A DNA stretch of 64,000 nucleotides, from NCBI GenBank assembly GCA_949710005.1, contig OX453280.1, forward strand, positions 18,881,273-18,945,272. The letters are read 5' to 3'. Positions 12,631 to 26,635 of the stretch are shown here, piece after piece; position 1 is the first letter of the stretch, and every line of letters starts with the position of its first letter. The position numbers and the translations under genes were made by a program. This stretch comes from Ricordea florida (Eukaryota > Cnidaria > Anthozoa > Corallimorpharia > Ricordeidae). Under the pieces are notes generated by a model, which was not told the DNA's origin, searched no databases, and was given only the letters and a program-made list of their open reading frames with translations.

Positions 12631-13437
12631 TTAAAGGTTTGAAACTTCAGCTCTTCTCGCATGAGCTCTTAAATGGCTCAGCAGGCCGGATTTAGAAAGA
12701 AAAAGACGCGAGCAAATGTCACACTTTAGGCCTTCCAGAATATCGGCTGGTACAGCACTATAGTCCTGCTTCCTGAGTGCCCTTTTCAACGCTGCATGTT
12801 CAACTCTCTTTTGTTCGAACAGATGACAGCCGGTGTTTATGGCTTGCCTCCAGGAAAGGCGGTTGGCTGCCAAGTTCTCCCAGGAGCTTACATCAATCTC
12901 GATGGCTTTGAGATTCGACTTAAAGACGTCCTTGAAACGTTTCCTTGGTTTGTGCTGCGGCCTTTTACCAACCAGAAGCTCTCCGTAGAACAGTTGTTTG
13001 GGGATTCGAGCATCATCCATTCTCACCACGTGTCCAGTCCATCGCAACTGGTTAAGAATGATCCTCTTTTCGATGCTAAACGTGCCAGCTCTTTCCAGCA
13101 CAGCAGTATCCGGCGTAAACGAGGACCAGTGAATCTTCATGATACCCCGAAGACAATTCTGGTGGAATCTCTCCAAGCGTTTGATGTGACGCCTGTAGGT
13201 TGTCCACGTTTCAGAGCCATACAGCAGACACGATAAAACACATGCATTGTAGACACCAAGTTTAGTGTTGACAGTAATACTGTGATCTGACCATACTCGT
13301 TTCTCCAGTTTGCCATACGCAGCACTTGCTTTAGCTATTCTGTTGTTAATCTCCGCATCAAGAGAGCCATCTCTGCTACGTTTACTCCCCAGATATACAA
13401 AGTTGTCCACTACTCCCAGCTGTATTCCATCACACAA
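12631..13437 (-). pseudogene. LINE C-terminal domain with zinc-finger-like motif
   Basis: Continues the RT protein after a one-base frame change. It contains YLGSKRSRDGS, a YGSETWTTY block, QLRWTGHVVRM and a C-terminal C-x2-C...H-x3-H finger (CDICSRLFLSKSGLLSHLRA). This tail is usual for the C-terminus of several animal LINE clades and probably binds nucleic acid. Overlap with the preceding frame is 8 nt. Confidence 0.9.
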
Positions 13438-14524
13438 GACTGACAGGTTCTACATACGCTTCTCCAGGACAAGGTGTATACATAACTTTGGTCTTCTTTA
13501 TACTTATGGTGAGGCCAAAGGCGGTACAGGCCTTAGAGAAGACATCCATTATGAATTGCATATCCTCCCTCGTGTGCGCGACCAAAACCGCATCATCTGC
13601 ATACAAGAACTCACGGAGAAGGGTTTGAAAGGTTTTCGACTTACAGTTCAGACGGCGAAGGTTAAAAACCTTGCCGGAGGTCCTGAAGCGGATGAATGCC
13701 CCAACCTCGCACTCATGAAATGCAAATTCAAACATTACAGCAAAATAGATCGAGAACAGGGTTGGTGCCAAGATATCGCCTTGTTTCACACCATTTTCAA
13801 CAGGAATCGAAGCTGACAGTTTCCCATTGACACAGACCCTGGCACACATGTTGCGGTGTAACTGTTTGATGATGTCGACAAACTCCGGAGGGCAACCGAG
13901 TTTCAGTAAAACAGTCCAAAGGGCACTGCGGTTGATAGAATCGAAAGCTTTGGTGAGATCTACGAATACTTGGAACAAAGGTACTTGCTGTTCTACACAT
14001 TTCTCCATGAGTTGGCGAACGGAGAATATCATATCAGTAGTCCCGCGTCCAGATCTGAAACCGCATTGGCTATCTGGAATGACAGAAGGGCAGACCCATT
14101 TTAACAGCCTATTCAATAGTAGTCTTGCCAGAACTTTTCCCACTGCCTCCAATAGACTGATCCCGCGGTAGTCGCCGCATTCACTTTTTGAACCCTTGCC
14201 CTTGAAGAGAGAAAGTAAGATTGCATCTACCCAGTCCTGTGGGGCCGATTCTCCCTGCCAAACAGTCAGGATTAATTTGTGAATTGTAGAGGTAACGTTG
14301 TCACCACCGGACTGCAGCAGTTCTACGGGGATTCCATCCGATCCTGGAGCTTTGCCTCTGTTCACTTTATCAATGGCGGACGTCACCTCAGCTAGACTAG
14401 GAACAACCATCATTTCAACTAAAATTTCCTTCTGCTGTAGGCCAGAGATCACATCTTCATTAAATACAGACGGGTTACAAAAGAGATCTGTGAAGTATTC
14501 CTGCCAGCGGCTCAGTAATACTTC
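13430..14524 (-). pseudogene. LINE reverse transcriptase, N-truncated
   Basis: Open from the 5' break at about 14524. It shows the standard non-LTR RT blocks: GKAPGSDGIPVELL, a GDYRGISLL block, SQCGFRSGRGTTDM, LTKAFDSINR, GVKQGDILAPTLF and the catalytic YADD box. The domain would copy element RNA at a nicked target site. It lacks the upstream apurinic-like endonuclease and ends at a stop just after EPVSLV, where the frame changes, so this copy is not autonomous. Confidence 0.93.
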
Positions 14525-14597
14525 AGTAATACTTCAGTAATACCTCAGTAATACTCAGTAGTACTTCTTGGTCATAACACCGCATGTTTAACCTTGA

Positions 14598-14851
14598 ATC
14601 CCTCCCGGGGAAGGGAGGGAAGGGAGGGAAGGGAAGGGAGGAAAGGGGAGAAGGGAGGGAAGGGAGGAAAGGGAGGAAAGGGAGGAAAGGGAGGGAAGGG
14701 AGGGAAGGGAGGAAAGGGAGGAAAGGGAGGAAAGGGAGGGAAGGGAGGAAAGGGAGGAAAGGGAGGGAAGGGAGGAAAGGGAGGAAAGGGAGGGAAGGGA
14801 GGGAAGGGAGGGAAGGGAGGGAAGGGAGGGAAGGAAGGGAAGGGAGGGGGG
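14598..14851 (+). repeat. Polypurine (GGGAGGAAA/GGGAGGGAA)n minisatellite
   Basis: About 250 bp of pure purine on the plus strand, built from 9-bp units with regular G-triplets. The repeat keeps several reading frames open on both strands (Gly/Lys or Pro/Phe-rich), which is an artefact of unit length. It adjoins the right end of the LINE. Confidence 0.95.
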
Positions 14852-15238
14852 TATATGTTCCCATTTCCCTTAATCTTTTTCGATTTCATCCCTTGTTCCC
14901 CATTAATAAAACCACTTGTTCCCTAAAGTGCTTTTTGCTCGTGTTCCCTTTGCGCTGTTCCCTTGATTCCCACAAAAATTGTTTATCATTGCTCCCCATA
15001 TTTGTTTGCTTGTAGGGACTCGGAAAGTTTAATAACTAGTTTAAAAACACTTAAGTAGATTGGTGTTCCCTTGTTCCCAACAATCCAATCAGGAGTTCCC
15101 TTGTTCCCTGAATATGATTTGACAATATCCCCTGTTCCCTGAAAATAAATTATGTTGTTTTTTTTCCCCTAAAACCACTGGGAGGGGCTCAACCTTGCTC
15201 CAAGTCAAAAGTATCAATAGCGGTAACTTAAATCTTAC

Positions 15239-18200
15239 TTTAACAGAGCTAACCGCGTTGGCTGAAGCGATAGCTGAACCATTAGTGCTTTGAAGACGTC
15301 CGTCGTCTGTTCTCAAAAACAAAATCTAAAAAAGAACAAACGTCAACTTAGTTTGGGTCACGACTTATAGAACTAACCTTGTTCGTCTTTTAGTTCTACA
15401 GAAAGGAGTGGTGATAACGAGAGCTAAAACCCATCTCTATGCACATACTGATCCAGTCGGACTAACATGAAATAATTTTACGTATTTTACCAGGGAACCA
15501 AATTTTACAACTCCTTAACTACTGAGATCGTGAACCCGTCCTCCTTTGCCTCCTTTAAAAAAAATGCACGTAAACCTTTAATTTATTTGTAATAAATATT
15601 AGTTTTTTTATATAAACGTATAAAGTATTAATCTTCTTGCAGCTTTCCTTTACTTTCATATTGTAACTTTCCATTTATTATTGTAATTGTATCCGACGTC
15701 ATGTTCTTCTTTTCTAATTTCATCTTCAATTACAATATTAAACTAAGGTTGAGAAGTTAACATAACCTTCATAGTTTCATGAAGCTCTTCTTGCCACTGC
15801 TACCTCTATTCTTCTTCTTTTCTTTATGTTATTGTAGTGTGGCAAAATAAATAAGAAATAATAATAATAAAATATGATTTATTCTGCAAACGGAGGAAAT
15901 ATGTTAAGAGGCAGAGAGAGATTGTTGAATCACCTCTGAAAATTAAAGTGTTACAGTGGGTCCTCACCTTGGGCACAAACACGAAGCAAAGTGTGAACGT
16001 GGTGCAGAAGATTGTAAGAAATGATGTCAAAGCGAACTTTGGTGTAGGACGATCTCTGACAAGTCCCAGAATAGGAATGACAAGCACGCATGGAATGATG
16101 ACGTTGTACAGTGATAAACCAATCAACTTGCTGTCATTGAGGGCTGGGATGTGAACCTTACGTGTTTCCCAGGCCAAATACGCACCAAAGAGGAGTAATA
16201 GACCTGTTATCATTAAAAATTAATATCAATAATGCAGTGTTAAAAATTGTAACAATTAAAGCTAATGCATAGATCCCCTTTTTTCTTTTTTTGTATATAT
16301 ATATATATATTTTTTTTTAATATTGTGAAACTTCAACAGTGCATGTAAGTGTAATGTACGTGTGTTTTTAGGTGTATCAATAAAGTGTTTTGTTAAAATA
16401 TATATATATATATATTAAAAACAGAGTGCCAGGATCGGTTATCATCACATGAAAATAAAGGAAATGTTATCGTTAGGAATGGGAGGGGTCTTAAATTAAT
16501 TAATTAAACACTTTTCTCGTTTAGTAAGTTTAAGTTCAATAAGTTTAGATAAAGAATTCATTATCCACCGAATAATGACCAATCACGTGGAAGCTGTTGA
16601 CAATGACATCTCTGATTGCTTAGCAACCCATTTAGAAAGTATGTAAGTCAACTTTATTTAAAGAGGGTAGCAGATAACAGATATTTCTGATAATGCATTG
16701 GCCCTCTCTCCTAAAATATCAGATGAGACTACCAAGTTAAAATACTTAAGTCATGATCATACGAAAGCTAACAATAGCAGATAAAAATTTAAACGTTAAG
16801 ACAAGCTTAAAAATTAATTAAATCAATAAGTTAATGGAAAATGAAACATATCGCTCAATGTTGCTTGGAAGAAAAGTTTCCATTTATTTTCTAGCGCAAA
16901 ACCAAGAGCCAGCAATTTTTCCAAAGGGCAATAACGAATTTGCGTAAGAGTAAGCTGACCGAATGGCCTGATACCAACCTGTATAGCAAGGGTGCTTGTG
17001 GAGTCTTCAGAATAAACGTCGCTTAATATAAAATTTAGGTCACTGTTTAATTCATAGTCTTACCTTTATAACCATACATACAGACCAACCAAACAGTTAT
17101 GTGTTTACAGGTGCACAGGGTAATATATGGTTGAGTTCCAGTGTCATCTTCTTCTGATACCTGGCACAACATGATCGATTATGGGTGCTGTTAGTAAATT
17201 AATTTGTACTACTTTCAGACGAGAAATGACTGAATTTTGAGACCCACTGCTTTTTAATAGAGCTTACTTCTTTGATTCTGAATCGAATTCTAATTTTCCG
17301 AGAAGAACCGGTCGACGGAAGAATACAGAACAAATGTGCTCGGAAAATCTCAGATCAATATTTAATTTCATTAGTACAACCTGTAGCACTTGAGGAATAA
17401 TGCCCAACAACTTGTTATAATAAGTGTTTTTCTTATCTACTTTGAACACCAAAGATTAAAACAAGTCTAAAAACGTAGGATTTGAGACTGAGAGATGCAG
17501 CCATATTGTAAAACTCAACTTTTAAATAATTTGTATAGGGACTGACATGGGAAATTTTCGGTGCTGCCACAATCTCGCCGTTCCAATAGTGATATGCCTT
17601 CAGATTCCCCTTGCAAAATCAATGCGCTTTTGGTAGCGAGAATATAAGGATATGATGAACAATGATGGACTGTCTTAATATTGTAACACATCTTCCTTAC
17701 TAGTGCAGCTGTAAGGAATATACGGCAGCAACGAAACGGCTGGTGGGTTTTGGGAAATCTCTCGCGATAAGCTTTAAGCTTGTTGTGTTGTGGTTATTTT
17801 TCAAACCTCTTTGTCTGACTCATGGTTAAGTTTACTCTCACACTATTAATTATTTACTATTATTTAATTACTTAATACCTCAAGGGTCAAATTCTGAACA
17901 TGACTGGTTATTGGGTCAACCAACTGCCAGGTAAGGAGAATTATGAAGTCAATCAGTAGAAGAATGGCAACCATACCAAACAACTGACGATCGTGGATGA
18001 TAACCTGAAATGAAGAACGTTCTCATTTTGACTCATATTTTAAAAAAACATTGGGAACATTCTTTGTGGTTCCGTTTTCAGATGATTTTGTACACAACCG
18101 TTTTGCCCTAATTTTTAATTGCCACAGTAACATTGACGTCACTAGTGTAATGGTGTTGAATCCCAGTTGGCACCTGTCTAATAACGGCCCATAGTGATAC

Positions 18201-21200
18201 TCACTCGTTTAGCAGTACCTGCTCTGAGAAAAATCACGTGAACTCTCCACGTTTTGCTGAACATGGCTCCAAAAGCTAAGCTGAATCCGATCGTTATCAT
18301 CCACAGCTCAGCCTCAAGAAAAAAGAAAAACAGGTACGTGTCAGCTCAGCTTGGATTCTAAAGCCCAAACTTTGTTCATCAACACTGATGTAAGACTTGC
18401 GCTCTGCAAAGCTAACTTTTGGGATCTTCCATAAAACCATAAGGGAAGAGAGCACATGGGATATTGGGCCCACTCAGCCAAGGCTTAACCCGGTTTTTGC
18501 GGCATCATGTTTAAAACTCCTCCTGCGGATCAGATGCAAGTCCGTCGCGGGCTTACCCACAACATTATATTCGCCGGTATCACTTGTAATCGTAGGAAGA
18601 GAGAAAAACACGACATTGCTCTATAGCGCCCGTCAGGGTAACTATTCCTTGTAAAGATAACACTTTCATCTGGTGAAATATTGGCGTGGCTGTTATTTGG
18701 CTACTAAACAGTAAAGTACACTGAGAGAGGGTACAGATTGTGAACAAACTTTAAAGATGTCAATGCTATGGTTGTAAGGGTTAGATTTCATATTTATTTC
18801 ATATTTATTTCATATTTATTTCATATTTATTCATCTTAGGTATATGAGACATGTAACGCCACTATGTCGAGAGTTTTTCATTAAACCTTACTACTATTAT
18901 TTTCATTTTCATTATTATTATTATTGCTGTTGTTGTTGTTGTTTTTGTTGTTGTTTTTATTATTTAGATTGTTTTTGTTGTTTTTGCTGTTGTTGTTATT
19001 ATTATTATTAATATTGTTATTATTGTTATTGCTATGATTACTTGACATTTCGTTGTTTCTGATGACATGAATATACTTGTGATTTGATTATGTAACTTGG
19101 TCAGAATAAATGTCCAACTTGTCCAACAAGTCACAAATTGGAGTTAAATTGTCTACCTGGCATCCAGTGTTTCTGTCTCCAGTTTCCAGTCCAAATAGCA
19201 CGCCCGCCATATAAACAAATATACAGCCGATTATGATGAGGTTATTCATTTTGGGGGAGGACATCTTGATGTATCTGATAAAAGCAATGTACTTAGTGAG
19301 CCAGTTTCCATCGATGATTCACAATCATTGAATGAGGCTGAGTATGGTAAAATGAATACTTTAATAGGATACGGATTGACGTCATCTGGCTATGAATAAT
19401 TAGCCAGTGTATTTGAGCCAATTGAATGAATACAAAACCCTCTGAAAGGTTTCGATTTTTGGTAACGACAGGATCAAGCTACTGAAATATGACCTAAACG
19501 ATGTATGTTCTATGCCTAAAATCATTTTATAAGCATGTTGCGTCGCTGTGACACGTCCGAGAGTGGCGTACGATGGCAATGCTATATCTCACCATGAGCC
19601 AATATCCGGATACCACTATAGATGCAGCATTATTGATCACTCGTACTTTTAACAACGTGTGTCTTTTCAAACAAAGTATCATCTGCTTGTAAATACTTGA
19701 TGGTCGAGATTGTCTGCAATCACGTCAGCTTCATAAATGTCCTGCATATCTTGATAGGGGCTATATCTTGGACAATGACATCTCCCGAAATACACTACAA
19801 ATATATAGTGGCTAGATTGTATAGATTTTGTTATCATGAGGGCGAAGTGGCATTATAAGGCCTAAGTAGATGCATAGCGTACTCTTTCATTAAAGTTTGA
19901 GTATAGAGTAATTTCTCTTACCTGACATTTTGGTTGTATATATTGTACGACAGAAAGCAGATGGACATTATAACACCAATAGCAGAGAGGACAGCCACAA
20001 ACCAAAATAATGCAGGATGAATCGTTTCTAATTTTTCTTCCACAGTGAGGCCGTCAACAGGAACCTTACCACCTAGTTAAACACAGTAAGGACGGCAAAC
20101 CTTGCTTTGTTAGTTGATTAATAATGTAATAACATTAATTGATCGTCGCAGTTATGTACACAGCTTAAGAAGCTGTGAATTTGAAGCCTGAAAAAAAGAC
20201 ACAGGCTTAAACGGGATTCGAACCCATGACCTCTTCGATACCGGAGCAGTGCTCTACCAACTGAGCTATATTCATATATTTATTTGCATCATTCTTCTTC
20301 ATCTACGGGTATATAACGAACTCACAATATGACCAGCTCCCAGTTGGCTTGATAGCTCAGTTGGTAGAGCACTGCTCCGGTATCGAAGGAAGGTCCAATT
20401 GTGACTTTTTCACACGTAGCAAAAACAATTCGTGCAGAGGGGTTCACCTGAAAAAAAAATTCCTGCACAAGCAGTGAGCGAAAAAAAAAATTCGTGCAAG
20501 CTGAAAATTCCCCACCCCTCCCCCAGCACTTTTCTAATGGTCCGTCCCTTAATAATATATTTTGCCTCCTGATTTCACATGTTACTCACCGTCCCACTCA
20601 TAATTGCTTTCCACGTCTTCTTCATATTTGCCGGTTTCCATGTCGTAGAAAGCAACCCTTCTGTCATTGTCTCCTAAATCCAAAAACAAGATAGAAAGTT
20701 TATGTACTTATTCTTGTCAAGGAAATAACATTAAAGCGAATATTCAGTTTGAGATACTACTAAAACACTATATACCTTGAATCTGACGTATTTCAAGCTT
20801 TGTTATGCGGTCGTTGTTTTGATCAAACTTTACGAGGCCCTGTTAAAGGTCAGTAAAATGATTTATTATATAAAAGCAATGAATTTCTGATAAACACAAA
20901 TAAAAAGGAAGGTGAGCTTTCGCGCCAAAATATGACACTTCACACGTGACACTAGTTAAGATCCTCACGCGTTGGTATGGTTACGCACTAAATTGCCCCT
21001 AAATTGCTAAATTGATTAAATTCAAATGAACAGAGGAAGAAACGAGCAGCCTTATTAATGAAAAGGATATTTGAAAAGCGCGCAGGCTTTTGTCATTTAG
21101 CTTTAAATACTCACCGTCATTCCGCGAAAGGAAATCCCCTTCAAAATGTCAACAAAGACGTCTTTGATATCTGATCGACTGTAGTTAAACTCTGTTAGTT

Positions 21201-24200
21201 TGATGCCTCGCTGTTTTAATACTTCTATGGAAGTATTCAATGTAAGTGCGCATGCCCAGAGAGCGTCGTAGCCATAAGACGCAAATGTGTTCTCTCTGTA
21301 CGGCGAAGCTTTTAATCGTTCTTGATAAATTCTGTACAACTCTTGGGGAGTCTATGAAAATAGGAAAACAAGGGTATTACACCAATTGTGGCAGTTACTT
21401 AAAGATAACCTAACTTAAAACAATTTCCAAGTGAATTCTTGTGCGTTCAACTTGCGCAATGATGCAATATTCAGATGTCTTGGTGAATAAAATTATTCAG
21501 CCTAACGTTTCATTTTCACAAATAGTAAAGAAAGCTGAAAATAAAGTTTTCTGTTAGGTTTAAAATCGGTTGTCCAAGGAATATGCGTTAACGTAATTTA
21601 AGATAATCTTGACAACACGTAGAACATTTGGAAACTAAAAATCATAAAGCAAAATGCTCTTAAAAAACCAGTTGAAGGCAGGATAGTCTCCTGTTGGACT
21701 CAAGCTTTTTCTGGTAAGAGATCGGCGTAATTAAACTACTGCTGCTTTTGTTATTTTATTTGTTTATTCCACTTTGAAACTGACTTGTGTATGCTTTGCC
21801 TGGCAGTGAGCTCAGTTTTAACTCTCCAGTACTGATTATATTGCAAGTGAACATATATGAAAGACCATATATTTGAACTTCGGAGTAATATGTAATGACA
21901 TTGATTGATCATCGCAGTTATGTACACAACTTATGCAGCTGTGAAATGAAAGCCTGAAAAATATTCAGGCCTGAACGGGATTCGAACCCATGACCTTTGT
22001 GACACCAGTACAGTGCTCTACCAACTGAGCTATCAAGCCAACTAGGAGCTGGTCATATTGTGAGTTCGTAATATACCCGTAGATGGAGAAGAATGCAAGT
22101 GAATGTATATGAAAGACCATATATTTGAACTGCGGAGTAATATGTAATCACATTGATTGATCATCGCAGTTATATACACAACTTAAGCGGCCGGTGAATG
22201 CTGGTTATATTGTTGTTTAAATCCTGAATAAAATTAATGCATTCGGCCGGCTACACAGCATTTTCTCACAAAGCAATTATGGGCATTGATTATCACGTTT
22301 TAACTGACTCGCTTACTTTGCCGCTGTCCGTTTTTCCTGGGAGGGGGCTCAGCTTTAACTCTCCAGTCCCTATATTGTTGCTCAAACCTTTCCGCACTTC
22401 TTCAGGAGTGCAATCCACAAGTGGACTTTGAACTTTCCACCAGTTTGCCTCATTCCGACCTGAAATCAGGATCCAGACGTACTTGGGACCATACATGCCT
22501 TGCTTGTACGCCTGTTTGGTAGCAAATACTTCTTAGTAGGTAACATCGCAAAACGTTATATATATAGTATAGATGATCACTAGAAAAATCTGGGAGACAC
22601 TACTGTCCTGGTACGTGAAATGTTCTCTTCCGGTTGCCGTCCGCGTCTCAAAAATGGGCGTGCTTAAGTTCCCTAATATATAGATTTAGCCAAGCCTAAA
22701 AGCGGGGCTCCCGTTAGTACTTTCATTTCACTTTAAACTGTAAAAGCATTCTAAAATATTGCGAAGGAATTCACAAACGTTTTTAACTATAGTTAAGTGT
22801 CGAGGTCGGTTAACTTGCTATGATTTTTGTCTAAACTTTCGTCTGCCATAAGTACGGTCTTTCTACCTACAAAGTCATGGAGTATACTCTACAAAAAACA
22901 CAAATTATCAATGTACTGTATTCTATTCCTGATGAAATTAACCATTCTATTTGCGTAAATGTATTTAAAAGATTTGTACACGCTACTGGGAAATGCAGGA
23001 CACAACTCTTGTCATTTTCGTGTTAAAACGAACACCTCGGTAAAATAAATGTTTACTCCAAGCAGGGTGGAAAGAAAATTAATTTTACAGATTGCCCTTC
23101 GGGCAAGCTGTAACCAACATCTACCAGCCCGAAAAACATTTTTCACGAGAATGAAAAAAAAATTATTAATTATTCTTTTCTTAATTACATTGTAAGTTTA
23201 AAAAATTACTGCCTTCATTTATTCACTACAATCAGCTGTAATTACTTAACAAAAGAAATAAATAACCGTAAAAGTGTGAACTATAAGTAGACCTGGTCCA
23301 ACGCAACACGTGAATGACTAACATACATTTGAGACATTTTACAATTTAGAAGAACATTTTTTACGAAAACAACGACGTTGAAACCAAAGTTCTCAATCGA
23401 CACACTAAATGACAACGTCGACAACGCGAAAAGCTGCCAGTGAAAGCGCTACATTCTGCAATTTGCCGCCAAGAGAAAATTCCCGCGGGAGTATTTCTTA
23501 GCCGTCGACAGGGGAGATGTTTATATGATTAAAGGACATAAAAATTTGACATCTTTCATCAGTTTGCTTCTCATTCAAAAGCAGTGCATTCAGAAGATCA
23601 TTTTTCTGAAGAAGGTTTGTTTAGAAGTCGGTTTTCCAAGTCAAGTGTCAAGTTTAAGGGAAAGTGGAAAGTGCGAGTGCTGAGTCACGCATCAGTGAGC
23701 AAATATTATGCAGACAAAACTTATGCAAATTTGTGGTCCATAGCACGGAGTCTTTCCACTTCTCGGCTTTCTTCGCTACAATTTTGTCTGTTTTCCACAG
23801 CACGGAGTCTTTCCGCTTCTCGGCTTTCTTCGCTACAATTTTGTCTGTTTTCCACAGCACGGAGTCTTTCCGCTTCTCGGCTTTCTTCGCTAAAATTTTG
23901 TCTGTTTTCCACAGCACCAAGTCTTTCCGCTTCTCGGCTTTCTTCGCTACAATTTTGTCTGTTTTCCACAGCACGGAATCTTTCCGCTTCTCGGCGTTCT
24001 TCGTTAACATTTTGTCTATTTTCTCGAGCCCGGACTCTTTCTGCTTGTCGGCGTTCTTCGCTATAATTTCGTCTCCTTTCTCTTTCCCGAGCGCGCCTTC
24101 TTTGGCGATCTACTTCGCTCATTCTTCCTCAGTTAATTCTTGCTCTCTTTCCCGTTGCTCTTCACATGAACCCTGTGTTCTGCAAATTATATTTTCTCTG

Positions 24201-26302
24201 CTATTGTTTGTTGACATAGCAATAGAAATTGTTTCGTTTATCCTTTAGTAAAACTTTAACAGTGTAGAGTAGTAATCTTGTGTCTCAAAAGACAATGAAC
24301 TGAAAATTTCTTTTTCAGTCGTCAACGCAATTTCCCGCCAAAAATACGCGGGCTACCAGAACAGCTTCCAAATAAATCACGTCACCTCAATGAGTTGACA
24401 CATGAGCCCACAATATGGTCATGTGATGCTGGTCAGTGGCTATCCCGTTTTGACAGCTGTCAATTGACCATATTGTGAATGTCCAATATAAAAGATGTGG
24501 ATTTGCCAAGACAAGCCTGAGATACCCCTCCCTTCCTTTTGATAGTCTCCCCTACCCTACCCGTACAATCTGTAGACGCGTACGTACGGACGTACGGACG
24601 TACGTACGCTCGGTCAGTCACGTGACAACCAAAAGAAAAGAGGTTGACCATATTCCATGAGTATGGGGCTCTGCTCCACGCGCGCTTCGCGCGCGGGAGC
24701 CCCGCTATTAACTCATGTACGACTCGATTTCGTGGAATAATTGTTAAATATACTGTTGTTTTCAATTTACAACTATTGCATCGGTATTGAGTCAACTAAT
24801 TGGTTACCACATTCTTATTTTTTCGAGTTCCTGTTTTGATCCTAATAATTATATCAACTGCGTCAACGTTTCGTCACTTGATTGGTTAACAAGCAGGTCT
24901 TCTTTTCGAGTCCTTGTATTTTTTTTGTATTTGCAGCCACACAACCAGCTGTATCCTCAGTTTATAAGTCACAGCCTTTGATTGCATGTCTGTTCGGTTT
25001 GCTTCATCTTGCTAGTGACTGACAAGCAAAGTTGTTTTGGCCGTCTTAGGATGTAAAATAGGTGACACAACTTCTTGATACAATCTTATCTCAACAAGTA
25101 AACAAGTAAAACACTACCACTTGGAAAAGGTACGCACCTCACAGAACGTCACATAAAGTTGATCTGGGTAAAAAAAGGCAAATAGGATGCGAGCGTCCTT
25201 TTTCTGCAAAAAAGAATTACGTTAATAAAATTCTGTACAGAGATGTGGAAGCAACAATTTTTGTACATGTACTGTATGTCGGCACTCGTGTACTTGTTAG
25301 AGTAAAAAATCATCGCAAAAAAAACTTCCAGACCTTTTTTCCTGATAAACAGTACCGTTTAATAATGATGACTTCCAAAACACGAGCTGCATTCCGAGAG
25401 AGAGAATCGAATCTATATAGGTGAAACTTAATTCTAAAAAGAGGGCATTTCCTTAAATGTCAATCAGGATTCCGATAACGAAACAGTTCACGTGGAAATG
25501 CAATCCTAATCTAAAAGTACTCTCGCAAAAATGCATTTGATTGTTGTGAGTAAAATTAATATTTTGAAAAATTTAGATAGACATGGGATAAGCCAGGGAT
25601 ATGAAAAATCTGAAATCGTTTATTCAGAACAAAAATCTTTCAAATTATTTAACCTGTCATCCCATGTATGGTGTAGATAAGAAACTTAAAGAACGTCAGC
25701 AGTGACCACCTACCTTAACATTTTCAATGGCAAACCTTGGATGGTCTTTGTAGCTCTCGTACGCCAGGACTGAAATGTTGGCTTTTTCCATTAAGTCAAC
25801 CAAAGAATTGCTTATCCCAGTAAACACGTCATTGTTTTGTTGTACAATTGCCACTTTCTTCCAGTTGAACCGTCGTAGAATTGCTATCCGACCCAGGTTT
25901 GTAAATTTCTCCGATGGGTTGGTTCGGAAGTAAAGCGGGTAAAGGAGTTTCGATGAAAGAAGTGGAGAGGAACTCGAGAAGCCGATCTGCGTAAATGAAA
26001 ATGAACGTAACGACATAGGTAATCTGTTCGATTGTTTCTACAAAAAATAAAATTATCAACATGTAGTCCAATCCGTAAACCACTGGAAACAACGAAAAAA
26101 AATCTGGAATAGTCTCCCCTCTGATACTAAAAGAAAAACTAGTATTTCATCTCGCAAAAAGCGATCTGAGAATTAATATTTTTTGAGATTCCGTTCAACA
26201 TTGATAATAATATACATGAAGAAATAATTGTCTGTACTCCTTTTATTATTAACTAATTTATATGAATCCTTTTGATTACCACAGTTTACATAGATAACTG
26301 TA

Positions 26303-26341
<39 letters not shown>

Positions 26342-26595
26342 ATATGAAGAAACCACTAACCCTATACACCCCAAATAATCATATTAATTAGAGTAAATGT
26401 TTGAAAGAAAATTTGCCCTGAATGGGATTTGAACCCACGTCCCCCCGCATACTAGTCGGGTGTGATAACCACTACACCACCAGAACAACCATGCTGGCAA
26501 CATAGCAATCGAAGTGGTGTATTGTGTGATTGAAGACTGGGCATCCCGGCAATTTTCCTTCAAGGCGACAGGGTAGTGGAAGCCTATAACTCCGT

Positions 26596-26635
<40 letters not shown>

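Larger units (their letters stand above)
12589..14563 (-). mobile_element. 5'-truncated LINE retrotransposon
   Basis: Non-LTR retrotransposon inserted on the minus strand. It is bounded by a 13-bp target duplication CTTCTTGGTCATA at 12576-12588 and 14564-14576. The 3' end is a short (TA)n tail instead of poly(A). The 5' end lacks the endonuclease region and breaks inside the RT domain, next to a stuttered 11-bp repeat. One frameshift near 13430-13440 divides the coding region. RTE-like or a related clade; I cannot assign it safely. Confidence 0.93.

Noticed and set aside
12796..14171. Plus-strand ORFs of 114-168 codons
   Set aside because: Antisense of the LINE reverse transcriptase region.
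14523..15015. Several long open frames rich in Gly/Lys/Arg or Pro/Phe/Leu across the purine tract
   Set aside because: They arise from a 9-bp repeat unit that keeps frames open on both strands; no flanking coding signal.
23584..24248. Plus-strand and second-frame ORFs over the 69-bp repeat
   Set aside because: Shadows of a repeat whose unit length is divisible by three; the charged minus frame is the only one with a recognisable protein pattern.
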